A DNA stretch of 64,000 nucleotides from the NCBI RefSeq assembly GCF_027744825.2, contig NC_071334.1:41455437-41519436 (forward strand), read 5' to 3'. Positions 27,804-39,540 of the stretch are shown here, piece by piece; positions within the stretch are counted from its first letter, which is position 1; each line of letters starts with the position of its first letter. Made by a program: the position numbers and the translations under genes. This DNA is from Synchiropus splendidus (taxonomy: Eukaryota; Chordata; Actinopteri; Syngnathiformes; Callionymidae). The notes beneath the pieces were generated by a model. It made no database searches. It was not told the origin of the DNA and saw only the letters and a program-made list of their open reading frames with translations.

Positions 27804-28256
27804 GTGGGGCAATTCAAACAAACAATTGAGTCTTTCTCCAGTTATTTCAGCTCAACCTATCATTTTCATTTGTATTTGAGTATGAAAGGATTCTTTAAAT
27901 GTTGCAGAAGAGCTAAATGTGTGACGTTTATGACATCTCAAATTGGTCAAAAATCCGTGAATAATTATATTTAAGCTTGTAGAGAATCTATTAGAACCAT
28001 ATACCTTCACTTCCGCCTCTGTGCCAAGTTCGACATGCCCACCTTCACTGTAGCATCAATTCATGAGCTGCTATGTGATATTTACCTTGATTGCGTCACG
28101 CTTGTGCCTGCAGACGGAGCCTTGAACTCTTTCTGCCATCTAGAGGTTATTGAGAGTCACTACAGTCACAGGTGACCACAATAACAGGCTGATGATTTGC
28201 ACATATCAATGTCGCTGTTCATCAAAGTTGGAAACAGTTTCATTGGAACTTTCATC
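27804..28256 (+). other. Upstream region of the coiled-coil gene
   Basis: This stretch should hold the promoter, the 5' UTR or both. I see no convincing TATA box, initiator or CpG-rich island, so no promoter is called. An ATG at 28209 is in frame with the gene. Confidence 0.3.
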
Positions 28257-31206
28257 ATGTCAGAAGACTATGCTCAAGTCCTAAGGAGTATTGCATTATG
28301 CAAGAACAATATTCCGTCAGGGCACCAGCTGCCCAGGACGCCTCCTGTTCTAGAAGTGGAGACACACTTAAATTTCTCTAATGAAGGTGAGGACACAGAT
28401 GACCTAGAGCATGAGGAGGTAGATGCAGGTCAACTTTCTTCTCGGCGATTATCATTCAACACTGTGGAAGAAACTGGAACTTGTCTGAAGGCAGGACGAG
28501 AAAATCAGCCGGACGATCCAAACTGGACATTCTGTGTCGCCGTTGAAGACATAAAACCTCGTAAGTTTGAGTTAAGTAACCATCAAATCAAATAGAGCTG
28601 CAATTGGCGTCAAGTATGCTTGATTTTCAAATGAGAAATTATTTATGTGAAAAATCCAGAATGCCTCGCTTGTTGTCTCTTGCCACTTATATGCTGTTAA
28701 AATCCGCTTTGAAATTTTACATTTAAGCAAGTAAAGTGGCAGTTAAAGTTGTAAGATCTTTTGAAGACGACACTTTCTCAATTTAAGATGATTTTTGCCA
28801 CTACTACACAAGTGAAAGTTCTAGTCAGAGTAAATGGACATCAGAACCTGTGAAGGTTAATGAAAACTAAGTCTAAATTACTGCACGATCACCTGCACCT
28901 TAAATGTGAACATGACTGCTTTTGTCAAATGTGAGTGAGAGCGGACGACCAGAGTTCATTGCTGAAAGGGATGACTGGCTATCAGCTGACACCAGGCGAC
29001 CAGGAGTTCATCGAGATGATGAAACGTGAAAAAATAATAAAACAGATGCAGGTGAGTTTGTCTTCATATTACCATCACCAAAGATTTTAAAACACAGTAG
29101 ATTATTGATGAGACCTTGTTTCCAGGAGCAACTGAATGAGATACAGCAGCTGATAAGAAGTGAGACCATGGCCTTGGAGATGTCTCTGGCTTCTAAGGAG
29201 AAGGCTCTAGCTGAACTCCACAAAGTAAGAGGAGCAACACATGTTGAGTGTAAACTGGACATCTAATCTAATGTGCATCAAATTGCAAAGCAAAAAATGT
29301 AAATGGTCGAATTGGAAAATATTGCCAAAACAGCTGTAACAATTTGCTAATAAATATGATGACTACTCTGACAAACGGCATTTAATCAGCACTGAGCTGT
29401 GAGCGCTCGATTTGCTTTGTTAGTTTCCATCACGAGAAGAACTTGCTGAGTGGCTGATGGCAACGCTGGAGGTGACGGCGCCATCTGTGGACCTGCCAAA
29501 CCTGAACGTAGCGGCCCTCCTCGCCATGGTGGCCCTAGACGATGTGAGGAAAGCGATGGAAGCCAAGAGAACCAGCATCGAACAACTGCAGAAGAGCTTG
29601 ATGAAAAAGTTTGTTTCTACAAGCACATCCATTCTCTTGGTTGCAAACAACCAGGTCCTTTTTTTTCTGGTTTCATCATTTGGTCCTCAAAACTGTTTTG
29701 ATTGCATCCAGTGTCATCCTATGCGTTTACATTCCAAGGCCACCCGATTCCAGTGTGCTGTCATTCCTGCGCACTATCATGGCAATGGTGTTCTTTCACC
29801 CATTTGTATTTCCCTCACTGACTAAGCTAATTTCCGTCCACCATTTGTCATTCTGCTACCTTTTAACATCTACATGTGCTACCCACACAGAGGCCTTTCA
29901 CACTGACATGGTGCTGTTTGGGACTCTTAGAATCTCAGTGTTTTCTGTCGAGCCAGCCCCCGTTCAGACAGCCACGAAAGTGAGAGGGCTCAAACGTGTC
30001 ACTTGGGCGAAAGAAAACACTACACACCAGCAAAATGACAAGTTGCTCCAATATTCTGCAGGACTGCCGACATTTTACACTTGGGCGCTTGGAAATTGCG
30101 TTAGGGAACCGGCACAGCGCTGTGCTGGTGTGAAAGGCCACTCAGTGAGTAGTAAAGGGGAAGTTGCACCAAACAGGGCTTCCCCAGATTAGTGTGTCAC
30201 AGGTGGGTGGCCAACCCATCGTCACTTTTGCGTCCTACACTGACAGAAAGGGCAGCCTTCAGCATTGTATATTGACAGAGGCAGTGTGGCATGTGAAAGT
30301 ATTTAATCATGATTAAATGATTAGATACATGCTTCTGGTGTATTAAAGAGGTGGGATAAAGTTCCTGCGTAAGGTTGAGACGCCAAATGCACAACCTACC
30401 ACTTGTGGTTATGCATATATGCATGAACACATCTGGCTGTTCTGCTCTAGAAAGTATGGCGCACTCAATTCTAGTTGTCTTTTGAACCGACTTGAGTCAT
30501 TCTACAATTTAACTTTTGCAGTAGAAGCCAATGCCCCTCTTTTCGTGTGTTCATAAGGAGGAAGGATGCCGCAAAAGTGGAGGATCAGCTTGAGAGACAA
30601 ATAGCGAGTGGACAGGTATGGATGCAGCATTTTTCACTTCATTATCTGACTTAAGATTGGTTTTGTGAAACCTTATTACAGGCAAAGATCCAGCAATTGA
30701 TGAGTCAGCTAACGGAGCTGAAATCCCAGCTTGCAAAACTCAGAAACAGCCAGTTGTCTGCTAATGAGGAGCTTCAACACAAAGGCAGAAATAAGGTTGT
30801 CATGTCAGCTGGGACTAGACGACAACCAACCACCCAGCTCAAGCAGACCAGGATGAATGCCAAGAAGAAAAGCAGCGATAGTCTGAGCGTCTTGAAGGAT
30901 GGCAGAGAGGTGGCCCCGGGAGGGATGAGGAAGGAGACCAGAGTGAAATCTGAAGAAACTAGGTCAACAAAACGTGTCGATGCAGCAAGAGGTCTCCTGG
31001 AGTTGCCAGGCAATTCACCAGAAGGGAGTAGACAAGTTTCTCGACCCACCAGAAACCCAGCTCCAAAGCTGGACAGGAGCACCACAGCAGTAAAACAGTC
31101 AGTTCTGCAGAGCAGCCTTCAGACCAATAAAACTGAATTCAGTTCTGCAGAAAAGGAGCAGAGCATCGGACTGAGGAGGTCCAAGAGGATTGCCAACAGA
31201 CGGTGA
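28257..31206 (+). CDS. Six-exon gene for an unrecognised coiled-coil protein with a basic C-terminus
   Basis: Coding exons: 28257-28560, 28936-29051, 29126-29224, 29424-29608, 30558-30615 and 30682-31206. Every intron is GT-AG (donors gtaagt, gtgagt, gtaaga, gtttgt, gtatgg) and all phases agree, giving 1287 nt without an internal stop: 428 residues. Residues 1-100 are acidic and polar. About 123-280 is heptad-like and rich in E, K, Q, L and M, so probably coiled coil, interrupted near 173-205 by a short, more hydrophobic segment. About 290-428 is rich in K, R, S and T, likely disordered, and ends in LRRSKRIANRR, which resembles a nuclear localisation signal. No signal peptide or membrane segment is seen. 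An in-frame ATG at 28209 would add 16 residues. I chose 28257 because MSEDYAQ begins the hydrophilic body; a further 5' exon is possible. The fourth donor (gtttgt) is the weakest. The make-up suggests a nuclear, chromosomal or cytoskeletal protein, but this is inference and I recognise no family. Exon structure is more certain than function. Confidence 0.8.
29892..30141. mobile_element. MITE in intron 4 of the coiled-coil gene
   Basis: The ends are inverted copies of ggcctttcacac, with ggcctttcacactgaca at the left and a right end reading gtgtgaaaggcc. The length is about 250 bp and no transposase is encoded. It lies wholly within the longest intron (29609-30557) and explains much of that intron's size. 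A long open frame crossing it (29611-30192) is intronic. I could not define a clear target duplication, so the superfamily is left open. Confidence 0.6.
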
Positions 31207-31290
31207 AAGTCTGGAGTTCTTGATGGAAATCATTTACCAAAAGACCTGCACTGTCTTGGTTTGTTTTTTTTTCCCTGATCAACTGCAGCA

Positions 31291-31296
31291 AATAAA
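31291..31296 (+). promoter_or_regulatory. Polyadenylation signal AATAAA for the coiled-coil gene
   Basis: A canonical AATAAA lies 85 bases past the stop at 31204-31206, in an A-rich stretch. Its position fits the short 3' UTR of this gene. Other AATAAA words occur by chance in AT-rich DNA, so the call rests on distance and strand. Confidence 0.5.
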
Positions 31297-31299
31297 TAA

Positions 31300-31911
31300 T
31301 GAAAAATAAGTATGTTGGTCCAAGAGTAATGGAGCTAAAGACAGCAGGAAGGATTAAAAAGACAGTTGTGAGACTCTCTTTGACAGGAAGTTGTCCACCC
31401 CAAAAAGCAAAGGTTGAGTCAGGAAAGGCAAAGTACTGTTCAGTTGACATTGTCATGTCTTTTGTCACCAACCGGTTTGGTTTATTCCAATTTTCATCCA
31501 CGTTAGGGTTGTTGTGAGAGACCATGGCCGATCTGGGAAAGGCTAGTTGAGAAAACTTGGACGTGAGGAAACCATGCCTGGACAGGGACAAGGATATCTG
31601 GGCAGATGTTTGTAAGAACTCTGCTGAAACTCTGCTAATCCACAAGCACAAAGCTTATTATATTAAAGCTTATTATTATTATAGCTTCACTACTTCAACT
31701 TCCTGCATCTTCACCCATCCTGCCTCATCCTTCCACCCACGTTGTCTTCTACTGATCCTCACCCCCTTTTATACTGTACTTCTACTGCCTTATAGCCACA
31801 CTATGGTGTCATCTACTGCAAATTACACCGATGTCTGGAAATTTAGGGCAGATACACCTTTACAAGCTGAATTTTTAGCGAAACAATCTAGCATCCCCAA
31901 ACAGACTAGAC
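31300..31911. other. 3' flank of the gene, no further gene
   Basis: A minus-strand open frame at 31139-31651 overlaps the last exon antisense and shows no family motif. No other coding signal is seen. Confidence 0.4.
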
Positions 31912-32620
31912 CAGGGCTTTTCAACCTGTTTAAAGCCATGGCACACTTGGTTCATTGAAAAGAGTTGCAGCAATTGACACACTATTTTGACATGCTGTTC
32001 GCAGGAACAAATTGCAGAAAATAAAAGAGGTGGACATTAATGCAAAAATATCAGGATTTATTTATTGTAACAATCACAATCTAACATGTATTTTTGGGAT
32101 TTTTGAGAAACTTGCAGGTTTCTGTTCAGTGTTCATCCTAAAGGAAAAAGAAATATGAGAATTTTCTAGTTTGACAAATGTAATGTTCTTTGCCTCATAA
32201 CTACAATTTTTCTTTCCCTCTTCACATTTTGGAGTGCATTTGTTTGGTTCCGCATTTAGTTTTTTGCCGACATTTAAACCATGGAGCAAACTACGATTGT
32301 CAAAATTTTGAACTGAGACTGAGCTCTGGTGCAGTCTCTGGCGTCGCATCAAGGAAGTCTTTAACATTCTGTCGTGAAGGTTTGTGTTAGCGGCTCATCA
32401 GGCTTAAAAACAACTTGAAATTGTGCTCGACCGGGTTCTTTGCTGTGAGTGTCTGGAAAGAGGGGCACTGCAGCAACTCATGTGACCGAAATCCATGTAA
32501 TCTCTCGTGGTGGTAGATCGTCAACACTTTCTAATTGTTCATGATTCAAAGTCATATCACCCACCTCTATCTCCGGACAAGTGATGTGAAACGGGACTGG
32601 ACAGGCCGAGAGAAATGTGG
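31912..32620 (-). mobile_element. hAT-like element, inverted copy of the 51.8 kb family
   Basis: Starts cagggcttttcaacc, close to the family terminus. Reverse-complement alignment with 51880-52400 is collinear; shared landmarks include gaacaattagaa, gagattacatgg and a block translated as LNAEP.KC.PKCE. The opposite terminal repeat is not found beyond 32620, so that end is truncated. Confidence 0.72.
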
Positions 32621-33250
32621 CAAATCGAGAAGCTGAAGGGACTAAAGTCGTACGATTGTAGATCAGTTTAAATCTAGTTCTCAGTGAATTGAAGCCAGAA
32701 CCACAAACAAGCCTTTGTGATGTCACTGGATGTGGATGCTGTCAGTGCACATTTAAAATACACAAAATTAAAACCCATTACTTCTTTATTTCTAATTATG
32801 TATTGGTTTTGTGTTCTGAAATCTCAGAGAATAAATTCCTCCGCCGGTGTTATGGAGCACATAGACAGCAGTCACTGTCGCAGTCACTTAAGTGCAGCAA
32901 CTGCCTCCTGTTAGCCAACAGGAGACGTGAAAGACAGGCTTTGTATACGTGTCTTGTTGTGGACCAGGATATCAGCCAAAACACCTGGGGCATTTCCTGC
33001 ATTTTAAACAGATATTTATATTTATAAACAGATATTTTGTTTGGAAATGTTTGAACGTTTCTGGCAAAAGAAAAAAAATCGTATTTGTGGATTTCCCAGA
33101 GAGAGATATTCTTTTCATGAATGGATTGTGTGTGTGGTTTTAGCTCCAATGTGTTAATACAGCATGTGAAAATATACTATTAACTCTGTAGTCATATAGC
33201 TGAGATTGTCCATGACCCAACACATGACCAGGAAACAGTTTTTAAAGCTC
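32621..33250. other. No supported gene
   Basis: Unassigned. Overlapping short open frames on both strands are not supported by any motif. Confidence 0.35.
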
Positions 33251-33255
33251 AGATA

Positions 33256-33338
33256 TACACGGGTTGGACAAAGTAATGGAAACACCTTAAAGCTAAGAAA
33301 GCTTAAAGGCGTTTTCATTATTTTGTCCAACCCCTGTA
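33256..33338. mobile_element. Hairpin MITE, Tc1/mariner type
   Basis: An 83-bp near-perfect foldback: the left arm contains gggttggacaaagtaatgga, the right arm is its inverse ending ttgtccaacccctgta, and only about five bases form the loop. The ends are TA, as expected for the TA-targeting superfamily. It is non-coding. Confidence 0.85.
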
Positions 33339-34227
33339 GAAGCAACACCTCAAAATTGCTCTTGCAATTTTGCTTAGCTGGTGAGGGCTGTAAATGTAAC
33401 TTGCAATCTAATTTAGTTACTTTTAAATTTAAGTAATCCGTAAAGTAACTAAGTTAACGTAAGTGTGGCAAAACTGGTGTTGCATAAGCATCTGCTCAAT
33501 GTGTGTGAAGAAGACCAATGCATCCCTGGGTGTTTCTGGAAGCAGCATCCCCTGTGCCAGAATTCATTCAAAATTGCCAGAGATCCAGATGAATTTGCTC
33601 TGGATGAATCTGGATGAACTTGCATCAATCAGAGTTTGATCCTTGACAGTTCCTGTAATTTGGACGTCTGAGACCATAATCCCTCAAAACTGACAATGGA
33701 TTGTGATTTCCTGTTAAATGGATACATGGATATGCACATCTGGTGGTCAAGCTCATGCCAGAGTAATACTAGTCAAGGATAGGTATCTTGGAGCCACGTC
33801 CCATTATTAAATCTAAGTCTTCTTTCAATATTTGCAGCTCACCACTACTCTGTCCTTCTGGCTCTTCTGTTTCTAATTTGTAAATGTCATATTTGGAAAT
33901 CAGAGGGTGTTTACTGGTCATTTCAGACTTTGTGGCTGCACAAAATCAAACTTCCCAGTACTTGCCCTCATGTTGCTGCACTTAATTTGTCCTTGTTTAG
34001 ATTCTCGCTGCATTGAAGGCCTTTTAAAATCCAATCAGAGGACACTATTTTTGTCACCTGTTCCTTGATGTGATCTTATGTATTCATGGAAGTAAATTAG
34101 TTGATGTACACTGTAGCTTAAACTTAAACTCCATTTCTGGGTTTTCACATTGTTTTCCAAGTCAAGTTCAAAACTTTGAAAAGTAAGGAGGGCTGGCCCA
34201 GACGTTCTAACTTGATACATTCTATGC
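33339..34227. other. No supported gene
   Basis: Unassigned sequence without recognisable coding or element features. Confidence 0.35.
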
Positions 34228-34390
34228 CAGGGGTCTCAAACTAATCCACAAAGGGGTCGCAGTGGGTGCAGGTGTTTGTTTCAGCCAATAAAGCTCTCTC
34301 AGTTTCACCAATCAGATGCCAGCTGAAACAAGCAGCACCGGACTAACAATTAACTGATAATGCACCCACCGTGACCCTTTGAGACAACTG
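34228..34390. mobile_element. Short hAT-like foldback MITE
   Basis: Begins caggggtctcaaact. The subterminal block with ggggtcgcagtgggtgca is inverted near the right end (tgcacccaccgtgaccc, then tttgagac). About 160 bp, non-coding. Flanking 8-mers match only partly, so a target duplication is not established. Confidence 0.6.
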
Positions 34391-34685
34391 TTTTATATGC
34401 TGAAATATCTGAAGAAGGGTGCAATTCCAAGAGTCCATCATTGTGTTGAAGCAATTTTTGGGTCCAGTCCTTTTAAGCTCTGATGCACGCATGTTGCACT
34501 ATAACTCAACAGCAGACCACACAACTCAACAGCACAACTATTTTAATTAACATGGCAATGTCCAAAAAAAAAAATGTGTTTCTGCTGTTGCCAACACCCA
34601 CTTCCCTGTATTAATCTGTCAACGTCGTAACAACAGTAGCCAGTGATTAATTCAGTGCCGAACTTGAGTCACATTTTGCATCATC

Positions 34686-35365
34686 TGTCTTGTCTGCTAA
34701 TCTAAGTGACCCAAGAGCAGATGACTCCAAACTCAGAGGACTCAGACAAAGCGAGAGTTCTGTTAATCACGAGATTTATTACAATAAAGAGAAAATAATA
34801 CAGACAGAAATCTAAACTGAATGCGACAACACCAGAAGCGGAGCGCGGAGAACAAACAGGAACGGAGGGGGTAAACCTGAAACAGAAAGCAGGTGTAAGA
34901 CATACAAGCCTAAAAACAGGGACAACTAAGAAATACTCGGATATAACTCTCACGAGGCTAATACAAAACTAAGGCTCGGTAGTGGTTTAACACACACACA
35001 AAACTGAGGAAAATAAATCACTTTCTGAGGAAATAAATACCACAACGGTAGAACTAAAACAACAACAGCGAGTAAACAAACACTTGAACAAAGCGGAGTA
35101 GAGGGAAGAGCAAGAGAGAGAGAGAGACAAAGGTGACAGAACGAGGAGATGAACGCAGAGCAAAACAGAGAGATGAACAGGGTCACAAGCGAATGGAGCA
35201 ATTGAGAGAGAACATACCACGAGAACATAAGACGATCATCTGGCAGCACATGCTGGTTCTCCAGGGTATAAATCTCTGCGGAGGCCATGAAGCTGGAGGG
35301 GGTGAGAGAGCAAACAGGAAAACAAGGAACCGGGAAGTGACAAAGTAAAAGCACAAACCACGACA
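34686..35365 (-). mobile_element. Solo LTR, probably gypsy-like
   Basis: On the minus strand it starts TGTCGTGG and ends ACAAGACA (TG...CA, with TGTC/GACA inverted termini), 680 bp. It contains an aataaat signal followed by a U5-like region ending near cttgggtcac, a layout common in fish gypsy LTRs. The flanks are tcatc and tcacc, a possible five-base target duplication with one mismatch. No internal coding region lies on either side, so it is a solo LTR. Long open frames here are non-coding. Confidence 0.68.
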
Positions 35366-36419
35366 TCACCAGTGCAATTCAAAATAGTTATTCTGAATGC
35401 AGACAGACAAACACATAAACCGAATCTGACCGAAGCATAAACGCCTTAGTGGATTTATATCAGTATGGTAACACTTTAGATTAGGGAACACAAATTAACT
35501 ATTATGATGATTACACGCTTATTTACTGTTAATAATCTGTAGTAATGTTGTTGTTATGGTGAACATTTGCTGCCCATTCCATTTTTTTAATTCATTGATG
35601 CAGAGACAGCTGGAGAAACCAGGCCATGATGTGGGTTGCTGTTGTGGTGTATCTGACCTCCTCTAGGGGTCATTGGTGTGCCTTGATCCTGTCCCGGCCT
35701 GTCCTCCAAACACTTTGCTGTTTCAGTTGGCTGAGCCACTGCAGTAGTCTTTCTTCCAAGAGAAACTCTGTGAAGGCATGACACAGAGTCGTGAGATGAG
35801 ACTCAGGCAGTCAACTTTAGTGGGATGGGATTACATGCCTGAATTGAAATATCTTTTGAAATATCTTAATGTCTTTTAGAGCCATTTCAATAAAATCTTC
35901 AACCAAATCTTTACTAAATGTGACCTGACACCGCAGACATGCTGTCTACTTATTTATTTTGAAATGATGTGTGTTGAAACAACTAGGAAATGGGTAGTGA
36001 GGCAAGGACCATTGGAGGAGGGTCAATATCTTTTATTATGGGGGCGGAGTAGAAGTTGGGCGAGGGATGTTAGAGATGGAGGCACCAGGTGAGGAGAGAG
36101 GAGAAGAGGAGAGGAGAAGAGGAAGGAAGTTCGTGGATGTGATAATATAGAGGAGAGGTGTGACTAGGGAGGACGTGCAAGACAGAATGACTAATCATTA
36201 CAATCAGTATCATGCCAACAGTTCTGCAGCTTGATCTAATAAAACAAAGGGTGATATTCCTATCAGCAGTACATTGTACTGGGTGCAATTCCATCGCAAA
36301 CATCACAAATTCACAGAAAGTCTGAGGGTTAAAACACCATACTATTAATCGGGTTACATTACATTACAATGATTTCAATTCCTCCATATTTTCACCTATA
36401 AATACCATTCAAAGCTTAA
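35366..36419. other. No supported gene; possible short dispersed repeat
   Basis: The stretch 35465-35580, beginning ggtaacactttagattaggg, resembles a common fish interspersed repeat. A purine-rich GA tract lies at 36090-36130. No coding evidence. Confidence 0.35.
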
Positions 36420-37405
36420 GGCCGTATCCCTTTTCTTACCCTAACACTCATTTTTGACCCCAACACTCGGTTTTGTGCATTCACGTGTAAGTGTAGTGTG
36501 TCCCAATAAGACAGAGGGCGTTTGCTGTTCACCACTTGAAGTGATCCCTTCAAACCGAGGGACCTCTGGAACTAACTTGAAATGAACTGGGAATATGAAG
36601 TGTGCATAGATTTCCAGGACACCAAGGTACTTTATTTAAAAACAATGTTGGATAGGACAACAGGGACATCTTAGTCATGACGACTACTCCCTAACATTAA
36701 CATTAAGTAAGTAATAAAGTAGTCGTAAAATTAAGTAAGAACATTACGCTTTTCTTAAGTCACGTGTAAAGACAACTTAAGCCATTGGCTACGTCCTTGG
36801 CTGCAGTGGTGTGTTTCATTTACGTTTACTGTTTTGGAAATAACAGTTCCAACATTTTTGCAACCTGATTTTACTTAATTTGGTGAACCAACGAAGAAGA
36901 AATGGGCAGATTTTTAAATGAAAATTAATCAGTTATTACAGTAGTTCAGTCATTCAGAAATACACAGGTTTCACTTCTATTTTGTGGTGGTACATCTGTT
37001 AGAGGTGTGACGACGCGAGCATGAATGCTAGCTGACTGTTGTTTGTTAAGAAGAAATAACAACATAGTCATTTATGTTCTATAGTTAATTTTGTCAGACA
37101 TGGCCGACCCTTTAGGTCACTCCAGTGTGATATGAGGAGAAAGCAAACAAACAGAAGAGTCGAACTTGTTAATAAAATGCGGTCCTATCCCCCATTGCTT
37201 GAAAGTAATGTCATTCAATTCAAACTTTGGTATCCTGGGAATCTAGCCGCACTTCATCTTCCCACTTGGTTTTGAGTCAGCTATGGAGCCCCCTCGGTGT
37301 GAAGGGATCATTTCAAGTGATGAAAGACGAGTGCCCTCAGTCTTAGGAGCACTGCGACCTGCTACATAAAACCCATTGTTACGGTGAGAATTGGGACAAC
37401 TCTAA
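36420..37405. mobile_element. DNA transposon or large MITE with about 140-bp TIRs
   Basis: The outer arms pair gtatcccttttcttaccc with the inverse of gagaattgggacaac. The inner arms pair 36510-36562 with 37289-37344 around cacttgaagtgatccc. The interior (36800-37075) matches 57960-58215 in the same orientation, for example tggtgaaccaa and ctgttgtttgttaagaag. No transposase ORF is seen, so it is probably non-autonomous. Confidence 0.7.
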
Positions 37406-39286
37406 ATCTTCACCTTCAAACAACATGAGATTGGGTCAACAAGATTTACACTCTGTTATTAATCCCCTTATAGAGGGGAGGATTAGATTTTTATTTAAGA
37501 CAGACCTTCGTTTTTCTTTGCTGGCTGTGAGAAAATGGTATGTCAAAGACAAATAGTATTCTCCCATCCCATTGTCTCTCATCAAAGTGAAGCTCAGGGA
37601 GCGTTGCAGAGACAACAAAGACACACAAAGAGACGCACAAGCACATCACATAATATTTACTTGGGCAGTTTCTTATTAAGCCACATTGCATAGTTTCAAT
37701 CTCCTACATTTTTGTTACACTGCACATTTTGCGTCTTATACTGACGAAAAAGGCAGCCTCCACCAGGGCCAATATTCAAAGTGGGAGAGGTGGAGGCGGG
37801 ATCAGATGTGGCGTATAAATTATAAAGTTCTGTGGGGATATAATGTTTGGAGTTGTAGTCAGGGTTATTTTATTGAATAATTTCCTGCAAATCCAATGAC
37901 TACATTTTTCCCCCCGACAACCAAGACTTAACTGTGATCAATTCTAATGTTCAAATCTTTGCCAAATAGTCCATGGTTACATTGCTTTGCCTTTTCTTGA
38001 GGAGTGGCGTGCAACTAGACATAATTCTGAAGAAGCATCGGGCATAATGAAACTAGAAATGAACATGGAAGTATTATAAATGATTTTGTCTTCCAGGAGG
38101 AATGTAAAACTTCTTACCAAGTGTTTTGGCACCATCCCAAACCACATGAACAGACAGTGACTCAGTGACTTCTCTGAAAATGGATTAATTAACTTCCCAC
38201 CATGGTACACCGGAGGTTTCCAGGCCACACGTATCTCACTCCACTTCCAAGGTCAGCACTGGAATGAAGGCCAAACCAAGCTTTTGGCTCCGATGAATGG
38301 CCAAATAAATAAAACATTTGAGAGGGAGTCTCTGCCATAGCTGTGGTTTGCTCTCATGTACATGCTGTATTCCTGGCAGAGATTCCCTTCCTGTCCAAGG
38401 CCAGTTCAATGAGCTCAGTACACGTCTATTGCAGTTTGTAACTAAATTGAGACATATGTAAGCACACGAGCACCGATGCAAAATTCATATAGGTTTATAA
38501 ATAGCCTGAAATTACATTTATCTTGCTTGCCATGAATGTTAACGTTGGAATTTGACTTTGTTTTTTGCCTTGCATGAAATATTCATCTCACTGAGAATGT
38601 GCAATGTGCCATTACTGCTGGAGAGTTTGGCAAACATGCTGTGGATTCCATTGATTTTTATGTTAATTACAGATCGTCTCCTCGTTTGGATGACTTCATA
38701 AGATATTGCGCACACTGTAAACATTTTCACTGCAAATTGACAATAAATTATTGGAAAAGTTTGGATTGACTGTCACAGCAAGGATTATAGCAGGATACTG
38801 TGAAATGTACTCACAGCAATTTACTGTAATTTTACATCTGTGATATTAAATAAAATAAATATATTAAATAATTTCCTTTGGGATAAATAAAGTTTTCAGA
38901 TTCTGATTACATTGCACTGTTGTGAAAGCACAACTACCCTGTAACATCACACCTTCAATGTCAACACAGTTATTGTGAACACACAACTCTGAGGTCAGGT
39001 CAATGTTAGCCCAATGGCATTCATGAGAAGAAGTCAAATTCCTACACATAAGAAATAGATGTCAAGCAGAGAAGCAATTGTGTCACAACAATATCGGGCA
39101 ATGGTCTTTCTTCTACTTCCACTCCACAAAGGTTGTTGCACAGTGACAGCAGCGCAAATTTGGCATGAAAAATATTGAGTTGAATTTTGACACCCTGTCT
39201 TTGCACAGCGACACGATTAAATTGGCTGATTACGGAAGTTGGAATTTTGGTTTTTAGTTGGAAATTTTTGTTGGAATATCACAGCA
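37406..39286. other. No supported gene
   Basis: Only short open frames without motifs. The sequence at 37725-37765 carries a motif (ctgacgaaaaaggcagcct) that recurs with variation near 30235 and 43735. Confidence 0.35.
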
Positions 39287-39306
39287 TACGGTGGCCGAGA
39301 AGTGCA

Positions 39307-39387
39307 AAACACAACACAATTAACAGGAAACACAACGCAATTCACAGAAAACACAACGCAATTAACAGAAAACACAAAAACATTCAC
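39307..39387 (+). repeat. 21-bp subterminal tandem repeats, left arm
   Basis: Three full units at 39307-39327, 39328-39348 and 39349-39369, plus a partial fourth. Unit consensus aaacacaacgcaattaacag plus one base, with two or three differences between units. Likely transposase-binding sites by analogy with other long-TIR elements (inference). Confidence 0.88.
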
Positions 39388-39540
39388 TTGTAACGGAAGT
39401 GTTGAGGGCAAACATGTTAGTCCCACCCACAAGGTTAGCAGAGACTGTCTCTCATTGGTTGCCTTGCCAACGATGATTTCGTCACTGAATGGACACCAGC
39501 GCACACTTCAGAGCAAAGGCTGCCAACGAACCCTCGCTTA

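Noticed and set aside
29611..30192. 193-codon open frame after exon 4 of the coiled-coil gene
   Set aside because: It begins at a non-ATG or internal codon, runs through the intron and a MITE, and shows no family motif. The splice-consistent model ends the exon at 29608.
31139..31651. 170-codon minus-strand open frame at the 3' end of the gene
   Set aside because: It is antisense to the last exon and the 3' flank and shows no recognisable domain.
34950..35369. 139-codon minus-strand frame rich in Leu, Phe and Cys
   Set aside because: Lies within a solo LTR; composition reflects pyrimidine-rich LTR sequence.
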